Of a DNA stretch of 11,648 nucleotides, positions 6,231 through 11,648 are shown piece after piece. The notes under the pieces are model-generated. The model did not search any database, was not told where the DNA came from, and was given only the letters and a program-made list of their open reading frames with translations. The stretch's first letter is position 1. Every line of letters begins with the position of its first letter. This stretch comes from Desulfurococcales archaeon. Its GTDB lineage: Archaea > Thermoproteota > Thermoprotei_A > Sulfolobales > Desulfurococcaceae. The DNA lies in NCBI GenBank assembly GCA_015522345.1, contig WAML01000051.1, forward strand, positions 1 to 11,648, in the 5' to 3' direction. Position numbers and translations under genes: made by a program.

Positions 6231-7175
6231 CTAGTATTTGACGAATAACTTCTGTATTTTCCTTAAATACTTTGTCAATGGATGATCTCTTCCTATTTTA
6301 ACTCCATCCATTCTATATCCGTAGCCTAGGAGAGAATCTATTAAGGCTATTGTTGATGCTATGTATTTTATTCTTTTTACTGGACCATACATTATGAAGT
6401 CAGCCCCATATAATCTAACTAGTGCAGCTGCACCGCCATGTACTCCATACACGTCATCTATGCTCAGGTTTTTCTTATTTACAGGCCCTAGGGCATTAGC
6501 TGGTGCACAACCGCTAGGGAACCCATGTTTCTTCTTAATTAAATATATTGTTTTAGCACTCAATACTATACTGGCTGGATCGAGTACTATAGCGTCTGCC
6601 AAAATATTCTTTACTCCAGCTTTTTCAGCTAAAGGCAGGAGTTTTTCTTCCAGAATATTCACTCTGTCCACTGGCTTCATAGAAGTTGCTGGCGAAGCTG
6701 GATCGAATACTAGTAATAAGGCAGTTTCTATATTATTTTCCTTTATTGCCTGTAATTCTCTATCTCCGCTATTAGTGTAGATCCCATTTGCTATAGAATA
6801 CTCGTTCACACCCAATTGGTTAGCTACTTCATATGCTTTAACTCTTACTTCGGGATCTGGAGAGTCGAGAAACAATGGTATATTATACTCTGCTACAAAT
6901 GGCAGAATATTATCGATAGACTTTATTGAAGGGAATACAACGTCTAATCCAAAATAAAGTCCTCTCTCTAATGCATAGTTCATAGAATACTCTATAACTT
7001 CTTTAGCCTTAGATTTATCAAATAAACCCTCTTCTTCATTCAAGAACAATTTATCTCCATGGTAGAATATAGTGCCTACTAGGAGTGTAGGGCATTCTCC
7101 AGGCATACACCCTATCTTTACATTACCTATTTTAACGATTTTTAATCTAGTGAAGTCTTTATAGATAGAGGACAT
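6231..7175 (-). CDS. MtrH-like methyl-tetrahydropterin:corrinoid methyltransferase
   Basis: From the chosen start this is a 314-residue protein, the usual MtrH size. The segment MPGECPTLLVGTIFYHGDKL (24-43) followed by EEGLFDKSKA closely resembles the MtrH N-terminus (QPGEYPT..AGTIFY...KGIFDK). LFLDSPDPEVRVKAYEVA, the GIYTNSGDRELQAIKE stretch and LLVFDPASP continue the match, as does KKHGFPSGCAPANAL near the C-terminus. In methanogens MtrH moves the methyl group of methyl-H4MPT onto the corrinoid of the membrane Mtr complex. Here no other mtr gene is present, and the soluble corrinoid protein encoded nearby is the likely acceptor. A longer frame starting at 7289 would overlap the MoaD-like gene by 68 nt and add a non-family extension. 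The ATG at 7175 has a GGTGA site. It lies 46 nt behind the MoaD-like gene and may be in the same transcript. Confidence 0.8.
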   Translation of the reverse strand: MSSIYKDFTRLKIVKIGNVKIGCMPGECPTLLVGTIFYHGDKLFLNEEEGLFDKSKAKEVIEYSMNYALERGLYFGLDVVFPSIKSIDNILPFVAEYNIPLFLDSPDPEVRVKAYEVANQLGVNEYSIANGIYTNSGDRELQAIKENNIETALLLVFDPASPATSMKPVDRVNILEEKLLPLAEKAGVKNILADAIVLDPASIVLSAKTIYLIKKKHGFPSGCAPANALGPVNKKNLSIDDVYGVHGGAAALVRLYGADFIMYGPVKRIKYIASTIALIDSLLGYGYRMDGVKIGRDHPLTKYLRKIQKLFVKY

Positions 7176-7179
7176 GTTT

Positions 7180-7186
7180 TCACCAC
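7180..7186 (-). promoter_or_regulatory. Ribosome binding site deciding the MtrH-like start
   Basis: On the minus strand GTGGTGA ends 4 nt before the ATG at 7175. It supports starting the MtrH-like protein there and not 38 codons upstream inside the moaD-like gene. Confidence 0.55.
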
Positions 7187-7221
7187 TTAATATAAATCTG
7201 TTAATTATTTTTTGCTTAATT

Positions 7222-7494
7222 CTATCCTCCAGCAGCTGGAGGAAATATAGATACTTCGTCTCCATCCTTAAGAACAGTCTTTTCATCATCTAAAAACTCT
7301 ATGTGTCTCCCATTAACAAGTATTACTAGATCCCATCCTCGTTCTAGGTATCTCCTACGTATGCTAGACAGTTCTTTAATTACCTGAAATAAATCTTCTA
7401 TTGTAGGCTCTTTTTTATCAAACTCTACTATTCTTTCCTTCCATCCCAGCTCCTTTGGGAGAGTCATGTAAACTATTACTTTGACCTTTATCAT
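7222..7494 (-). CDS. MoaD-like ubiquitin-fold sulfur carrier for tungsto/molybdopterin synthesis
   Basis: This is a 90-residue protein of ubiquitin/MoaD type: an N-terminal strand KVKVIVYMTLP, a central helix with the ELSSIRRRYLERG stretch, a strand LVILVNGRHIEFL, then DGDEVSIFPPAAGG. The free C-terminal Gly-Gly is the residue pair that is adenylated and thiocarboxylated by a MoeB/E1-like enzyme so that sulfur can be passed to the pterin dithiolene. The start is taken as ATG 7494, whose ATGA overlaps the TGA of the radical SAM gene by 4 nt (translational coupling) and which has AGGTG 7 nt upstream. A GTG at 7503 would add three residues without ribosome-site support. Its position between the maturase and close to the oxidoreductase suggests a MoaD dedicated to the tungsten cofactor. 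Recruitment to another sulfur-transfer path such as thiamine or tRNA thiolation cannot be excluded. Confidence 0.82.
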   Translation of the reverse strand: MIKVKVIVYMTLPKELGWKERIVEFDKKEPTIEDLFQVIKELSSIRRRYLERGWDLVILVNGRHIEFLDDEKTVLKDGDEVSIFPPAAGG

Positions 7495-8609
7495 AGAGGA
7501 CACCTAACCATATCTCGTGAATACGGGCAATGAGCACATGTAGGTGTATTGCCCCAGCAGTCGTAATCGTTTGCCAATGTTAAAGTACAATATTCCTGTA
7601 CTGGGCAGTCAAGACACGATGGTTGGTGCATGAAATACACTAGTGCTCTAAATTTAGTATATTCTGGACTCCTCCATATATCGATTAATTTCTGTTTAGT
7701 CAAATACCCGAAGATAACTGGCTTTATCTCTCTTTCAACTCCATTAATATAGTTCCTCCAATGATGAGCGTAATAGATACACGGAGCTACTCCTCCATCA
7801 TATCTTATAAATGTAGCATATCGTTTTATAAATGGACACGATCTTTCACTATATGATAGGCTATAATTAGGTAAACTAACTTCTACTCCATATTCTAGAC
7901 TAATTCTAGTAAGTTCTGTAATTAACTTATTTGCTTCCTTTATGCAATCACTATATCTATAGCATGATAGTTGTTCTTCGTATTCTTTATTTAATGGAAT
8001 AATATTTGATACTATTACCTTAGATACACCAAGTTTATATGCTAACCTTGTAACAGGCAAGAGATTTCTATAGTTATACCTATTTATAGTGAATTGTATA
8101 TGTACTTCAGGCTTTAATGCATTATCTCTTATCTTTAATTCCTTGATTCTGAGTAACCCATTTATTATTCGAACTAAGTCTCCTCCTCTCCTAATTAATT
8201 TATAGACATTATCGTCATCGGCATCAACACTTACCGTTATATTATCTACTCCAATATCGTACAGTACCTCTACATACTTTGGTAGGAAGAATCCATTGGT
8301 GTTCAATAGTATTTCTAAATCCTTCTTTTTAACATATTTTAGGAATTCTATGATCTTTGGATGAATTAATGGTTCTCCCCATCCAGAGAAACTAATTTTT
8401 TCTACACCTATACTAGCTGCTTCATCTATTATCTTATAGAATAGTTTTTCATTCATGTCTCCAAGTTCTTCATTTATAAGACGTCGTCTAAAACAATATA
8501 TACAGTCGTAGTTACATCTAGTAGTTACTTCTATCATTAATTCTTTGGGGTGAGTATTATCTACGGTCTTAATAATCCATTCGCCTATTTTTATACTGTA
8601 TTTATTCAA
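7491..8609 (-). CDS. Radical SAM/SPASM protein, tungsten-cofactor oxidoreductase maturase type
   Basis: This 372-residue protein has an N-terminal radical SAM barrel. Cys32-x3-Cys36-x2-Cys39 (RCNYDCIYCF) binds the SAM-activating 4Fe-4S cluster, and SGWGEP (75-80) is the GGEP-type SAM-binding motif. ILLNTNGFFLP (100-110) and ITVSVDADDD (124-133) continue the barrel. The C-terminal third is a SPASM-like auxiliary-cluster region rich in Cys: 258, 277, 332, 335, 341, 351, 358, 361 and 370. This architecture next to an AOR-family gene matches the radical SAM maturase family known to travel with tungsten oxidoreductases; the modification it performs is not established to my knowledge. TTG 8609 is chosen because GAGGTAA (8618-8624) lies 8 nt upstream. 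The stop overlaps the moaD-like ATG. It is divergent from the oxidoreductase gene. Confidence 0.85.
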   Translation of the reverse strand: MNKYSIKIGEWIIKTVDNTHPKELMIEVTTRCNYDCIYCFRRRLINEELGDMNEKLFYKIIDEAASIGVEKISFSGWGEPLIHPKIIEFLKYVKKKDLEILLNTNGFFLPKYVEVLYDIGVDNITVSVDADDDNVYKLIRRGGDLVRIINGLLRIKELKIRDNALKPEVHIQFTINRYNYRNLLPVTRLAYKLGVSKVIVSNIIPLNKEYEEQLSCYRYSDCIKEANKLITELTRISLEYGVEVSLPNYSLSYSERSCPFIKRYATFIRYDGGVAPCIYYAHHWRNYINGVEREIKPVIFGYLTKQKLIDIWRSPEYTKFRALVYFMHQPSCLDCPVQEYCTLTLANDYDCWGNTPTCAHCPYSRDMVRCPL

Positions 8610-8772
8610 AACAAAAGTTACCTCATATTGCTTTGTCTATTTTAAATAGTGTTTAGTAGAATATATTCATTTATATGTATAAATCTGTTATATTATTTAT
8701 ATATTTCGTATCATTTGTTGGAAACTCTTATATAAATTTCCTTAAAGAAATATTATTTGAGGGTGGCTTTTC
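8610..8772. promoter_or_regulatory. Divergent promoter region between radical SAM maturase and AOR-type gene
   Basis: This is a 163-nt, very AT-rich gap. For the + strand oxidoreductase the best TATA-like box is TTATATAAAT (8728-8737), which would place the transcript start near 8757 and leave a leader of about 15 nt. For the - strand maturase, CATATAAAT (minus strand, about 8669-8677) would give a leader of roughly 40 nt that includes its GAGGTAA site; TATTTAAA (8641-8648) is closer but would cut into that site. No clear operator repeat was found. Assignments are by pattern only. Confidence 0.4.
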
Positions 8773-10665
8773 TTGCTAGGAGGCTATATGGGTAAAATAC
8801 TTAGAGTTAACTTATGGTCTCAAAAGTACTATATTGAACCACTGCCTTCAGAGAGTATTTTAAGGAAGTGGATTGGTGGTAGAGGACTAGGAGTATACTT
8901 GGCTTTAAAAGAGATCGATCCTAAAGCTGATCCTCTTGGTCCTCGCAACAAAGCTTTTGTAATGACTGGTCCAGTAACAGGTGTTGCCGGAGTTCCAGAG
9001 AGTGGTAGATGGTGTAGTGTAACTAAGTCTCCTCTAACAAACACTATACATGATAGCCAAAGCGGTGGAAAATTTGGTCCTGAACTAAAGTTTGCTGGAT
9101 TCGATATAGTTATACTAGAGGATGTTAGCGAGAAACCTGTTTATCTATGGATACATGATGGTAAAGTAGAGATACGTGATGCATCTCATCTATGGGGTAA
9201 GGATGTACACTCTACTACAGAAATGATACAAGAGGAACTAGCTCCAGAAATAGGGAAGGATGAAGCAAGTAAAATTAAGGTTTTAGCCATAGGCCCAGCT
9301 GGAGAAAATCTAGTGCGTTTTGCAGCATTAATGAACGACAAGAATAGAGCTGCTGGACGTGGAGGACATGGAGCTGTATGGGGTAGTAAGAAGATAAAGG
9401 CTATCGCAGTAAGAGGTCACATGAAGCCTAAGGTAGCCAAGGAAGAGATGTTTAGAGAAGTTGTTGCTAGAGTTGCTAAAAAGCATAGAGAAAACCCAGT
9501 AACTTCCGAAGGTCTACCGAAACTCGGTACTGCTATACTCGTTAACATAATTAATAAAGCGGGCCTCTTCCCAACACGTAACTTTAGAACAGGAGTATTT
9601 GAAGGAGCTGAGAAGATTAGCGGAGAAACACTAGCCGAGAAATACCTTGACAAGAAGAAGAGTATTGAAGAATCTTGTTGGGGTTGTATGATAACGTGTG
9701 CTAGATACACTAGAGTAACTAATTCACCATTTAGTGGCGAAGGCGGTGGACCCGAGTACGAGACCGTATGGGCTTTTGGTGCACAAACAGGGACAGATAA
9801 TTTAGAGGCAATCATTAAAGCCAACTTCCTATGTAATGAGCTAGGGCTTGATACAATAAGTATGGGACACACTATAGGTACTTTAATGGAATTAGTTGAA
9901 CTCGGCAAAGTCCCTAAGGAGAAACTAAGGGGATTGAAAGCTGAATGGGGTACACCAGAGGCTATTGTAGAACTTGTGTGGAGAACTGCTTATAGAAGCG
10001 GTATAGGCGATGACTTAGCCGAAGGCGCTTGGAGACTAGCTAACAAGTATGGTGCTCCAGAAGTAGCTATGGTTGTACGTGGACAGGAATTGCCAGCATA
10101 CGATCCTAGAGGAGCACAAGGACATGGCCTAGCATATGCTACAAGTAATCGTGGAGGATGTCACTTAAGAGCATACTTGATATCTCCTGAAGTACTTGGA
10201 GTACCTACTTTAGTAGATAGATTTGAGACTAAAGGCAAACCAGCATTAGTAAAGGAGTTCCAGGATGTTTTTGCAGTAATAGACTCTATGGTTGTCTGTA
10301 AATTCTCTAGCTTCGCTATATGGGACCAAGACTATGCAGACATAATTAGTGCAGTAACTGGATGGGATATCACGAAAGAAGAAGTACATGTAATAGGTGA
10401 GAGAATATACAATGCAGAGAGAGCATTTAATGTACTAAGCTTCGGTGATGGGAGAGAATACGATACTCTACCCAAGAGACTTCTTGAAGAACCAATGCCT
10501 GAAGGACCTGGTAAAGGACACGTTGTTAGATTACATGAAATGCTCGACGAATACTATAAACTACGTGGCTGGATAGATGGAAGACCCACGAGGGCTAAAT
10601 TAGAAGAACTAGGGCTTAGATGGGTAGCTGATAGATTAGAAGAAGAAGGACTACTTCCAGGCTAA
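8773..10665 (+). CDS. Tungsten-containing aldehyde:ferredoxin oxidoreductase (AOR family)
   Basis: This is a 630-residue cytosolic enzyme (Pyrococcus AOR is about 605). The N-terminal GKILRVNL (7-14), WIGGRGLGVYLALKEIDP (33-50), TGPVTG (65-70) and AGRGGHGAVWGSKKIKAIA (194-212) are the AOR pterin-binding pattern. The 4Fe-4S cluster should be held by Cys302-x2-Cys305-x3-Cys309 and Cys509. GPEYET (326-331), ELGLDTIS (356-363) and AYDPRGAQGHGLAYATSNRGGCH (ends at His464) are catalytic-domain motifs. The family oxidises aldehydes to acids with reduction of ferredoxin, using a bis-tungstopterin. Which aldehyde (amino-acid-derived, sugar-derived or other) cannot be told from motifs. The TTG start has GAGGGTGG (8759-8766) upstream and aligns within one residue of the Pyrococcus start. 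An in-frame ATG at 8788 has a perfect AGGAGG (8778-8783) but would remove five conserved-region residues. Neighbours encode a MoaD-like protein and the maturase. Confidence 0.93.
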   Translation: MLGGYMGKILRVNLWSQKYYIEPLPSESILRKWIGGRGLGVYLALKEIDPKADPLGPRNKAFVMTGPVTGVAGVPESGRWCSVTKSPLTNTIHDSQSGGKFGPELKFAGFDIVILEDVSEKPVYLWIHDGKVEIRDASHLWGKDVHSTTEMIQEELAPEIGKDEASKIKVLAIGPAGENLVRFAALMNDKNRAAGRGGHGAVWGSKKIKAIAVRGHMKPKVAKEEMFREVVARVAKKHRENPVTSEGLPKLGTAILVNIINKAGLFPTRNFRTGVFEGAEKISGETLAEKYLDKKKSIEESCWGCMITCARYTRVTNSPFSGEGGGPEYETVWAFGAQTGTDNLEAIIKANFLCNELGLDTISMGHTIGTLMELVELGKVPKEKLRGLKAEWGTPEAIVELVWRTAYRSGIGDDLAEGAWRLANKYGAPEVAMVVRGQELPAYDPRGAQGHGLAYATSNRGGCHLRAYLISPEVLGVPTLVDRFETKGKPALVKEFQDVFAVIDSMVVCKFSSFAIWDQDYADIISAVTGWDITKEEVHVIGERIYNAERAFNVLSFGDGREYDTLPKRLLEEPMPEGPGKGHVVRLHEMLDEYYKLRGWIDGRPTRAKLEELGLRWVADRLEEEGLLPG

Positions 10666-10674
10666 TTAAATAAA

Positions 10675-10684
10675 TTTATTTTTT
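10675..10684 (+). terminator. T-run terminator after the AOR-type gene
   Basis: TTTATTTTTT begins 9 nt after the stop codon and includes six consecutive T, in an A/T-only stretch without a strong hairpin. This is the usual form of an archaeal intrinsic terminator. It suggests that the AOR-type gene ends its own transcript before the next gene. Confidence 0.45.
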
Positions 10685-10740
10685 AAATAACACTCGGTTC
10701 ATAATCTATAATCTAGTTTCTTTACTTTCTTAGAATAACC

Positions 10741-10750
10741 TTTTTATAGA
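10741..10750 (+). promoter_or_regulatory. Candidate TATA box for the Thi4-like gene
   Basis: TTTTTATAGA lies about 70 nt before the ATG at 10819, giving a predicted transcript start near 10770 and a leader of about 50 nt that contains the GAGGAGGT ribosome site (10807-10814). No inverted repeat or recognisable thiamine-type riboswitch is visible in the 153-nt gap 10666-10818. Confidence 0.3.
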
Positions 10751-10818
10751 ATTATTTATTATTGTGCTGCTACAGAAGAGTTATCTAATAAAATCTTTGA
10801 AGCTATGAGGAGGTTTCA

Positions 10819-11598
10819 ATGGATTACCTAAAGAAAATACATAATCTTATAGAAAAGTATTCTTTAGCTGACGTAGTTATTGCTGGAGCTAGTTATTCAG
10901 GTCTTTCAATAGCTCATGAATTAGCTAAAAATGGATTAAAGGTGTTAATTGTAGAACATAATCCAGGTATCACTCCTCTAGCATACTACGGTGGTTTATG
11001 GAATTATGTAGTTGTTAGAGATGGTGTAAAGAATTATTTGGAAAAGGAAATTAATTTACATAGATTCTATGAAGTAGATAACGGTTATATTGTTAATAGT
11101 ATTGAACTCTATACCAAGTATATCAATAAATTAATTGATGAAGGAGTAAAGATTATTGTAGGACATAAAGTAACGCCATACTTTAAAATAGATGAAGAAG
11201 GCGGTGAACTAGTTCTTCTAGGAGCTTTTCTTAGAACTAGTGATGAAGAAGTTGTTGAAGAACAATTAATTGTAGAAGCAAAATATTTAGTTGATTCAAG
11301 TGGATTAGATGCTTATGTCTCCATGGATATTATTGAAAGATTGAAACCTCCTATAATTCCACAGGGTTATGGACCTGTACTTCCTAGTTCACGAGAAATT
11401 GTTGAAAAAACTAATTGGATACTAGAAGACATGGTTTTAGCAACAGGACTTGCTGCTGCCACAGTATTTGGTGCATCGCTTCCATACCCCGATATATCAC
11501 CCCTCATAGAAAGCGGCTTAAGTGGAGCAAAACTATTAATTAATTCTAGGAAAAAATCATTTCGTTCTAACCATAGCCTAGATATTCAATATCTTTAA
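10819..11598 (+). CDS. Divergent Thi4-like FAD/NAD-binding protein (thiazole synthase family relative)
   Basis: This 259-residue protein is the usual length for archaeal Thi4. An N-terminal helix precedes a Rossmann dinucleotide fold: DVVIAGASYSGLSIAHELAKN (18-38), where the G-x-G-x-x-G motif has Ser in place of the second Gly, and VLIVEHNPG (42-50), whose Glu46 would bind a ribose. VDSSGLDA (158-165) matches the Thi4 V-D-A-T-G-H-D-A segment but has Leu for His. GLAAATVFGASLPYPDISP (210-228) matches the C-terminal FAD-binding region but lacks the usual M-G-P-x-F-G pattern. The whole protein has no cysteine, so a suicidal yeast-type sulfur donor is impossible; archaeal Thi4 enzymes use sulfide catalytically. 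The Thi4-type GGG/MWGGG loop is replaced by PLAYYGGLWN (53-62). Family membership is fairly clear but activity as a thiazole synthase is doubtful. GAGGAGGT supports ATG 10819. Confidence 0.65.
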   Translation: MDYLKKIHNLIEKYSLADVVIAGASYSGLSIAHELAKNGLKVLIVEHNPGITPLAYYGGLWNYVVVRDGVKNYLEKEINLHRFYEVDNGYIVNSIELYTKYINKLIDEGVKIIVGHKVTPYFKIDEEGGELVLLGAFLRTSDEEVVEEQLIVEAKYLVDSSGLDAYVSMDIIERLKPPIIPQGYGPVLPSSREIVEKTNWILEDMVLATGLAAATVFGASLPYPDISPLIESGLSGAKLLINSRKKSFRSNHSLDIQYL

Positions 11599-11648
11599 GC
11601 ATTAACATATACTAGATCTTTAGTAGAAAACCATTTAGACTATAAAGT

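Noticed and set aside
6361..6780. 139-codon open frame on the + strand
   Set aside because: It is antisense to the MtrH-like gene, has no ribosome site and no recognisable domain; the minus-strand frame carries all family motifs.
6231..7289. 352-residue version of the MtrH-like protein
   Set aside because: The first 38 residues overlap the moaD-like gene, do not resemble MtrH, and a ribosome site supports the ATG at 7175.
9417..9908. 163-codon open frame on the - strand
   Set aside because: It lies wholly inside the AOR-type gene, opposite its Cys302-Cys309 motif; composition is that of a shadow frame.
10666..10818. Thiamine-type riboswitch or small RNA before the Thi4-like gene
   Set aside because: No conserved riboswitch core or stable GC-containing stem is visible in this AT-rich gap.
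1..11648. CRISPR arrays, tRNA genes, insertion sequences
   Set aside because: No regularly spaced direct repeats, cloverleaf-like GC-rich stretches or transposase-like frames were seen; gaps between genes are all under 170 nt.

Overview
The window looks like a piece of a hyperthermophilic, anaerobic crenarchaeal chromosome. It is AT-rich (roughly one third GC by eye), uses AGA/AGG for Arg and ATA for Ile heavily, and has GTG/TTG starts behind GGAGG/GGTG-type ribosome sites, TATA-like boxes and a T-run terminator. It also carries a tungsten-type aldehyde oxidoreductase. The mix fits Desulfurococcales (a Staphylothermus- or Thermosphaera-like organism is my guess); nothing here proves the genus. 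Genes are tightly packed, no gap exceeds 300 bases, and I see no tRNA, rRNA, CRISPR array or insertion sequence.

Layout. (1) 1-1970, + strand: the C-terminal part of a glycosidase-like protein (cut by the window edge), followed 11 nt later by a GT-A glycosyltransferase resembling glucosylglycerate / glucosyl-3-phosphoglycerate synthases. (2) 2092-7175: a set of one-carbon genes in alternating orientation. These are a MetF-like methylene-pterin reductase (+), a stand-alone catalytic-domain MetE-like methionine synthase (-), a small corrinoid protein (+), a RACo-type reductive activator of corrinoid proteins (+), and an MtrH-like methyl-pterin:corrinoid methyltransferase (-). (3) 7222-10665: a tungsten-enzyme module, with a MoaD-like sulfur carrier and a SPASM radical SAM maturase (both -, translationally coupled by an ATGA overlap) divergent from a 630-residue aldehyde:ferredoxin oxidoreductase (+). 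(4) 10819-11598: a divergent Thi4-like FAD/NAD-binding protein with no cysteine.

The most interesting reading is that block 2 is a complete folate-independent methionine-synthesis relay in a non-methanogen: MetF makes methyl-pterin, MtrH moves the methyl to the corrinoid protein, the core MetE passes it to homocysteine, and RACo rescues corrinoid that has become oxidised to Co(II). Each protein is recognisable from motifs visible in the sequence; their joint role is inference. The mtrH-like gene lies on the same strand 46 nt behind moaD, so the methyl module and the tungsten module may share a transcript.

Three gene starts were moved from the longest reading frame on ribosome-site evidence (MetF-like to 2092, MtrH-like to 7175, MoaD-like to 7494).
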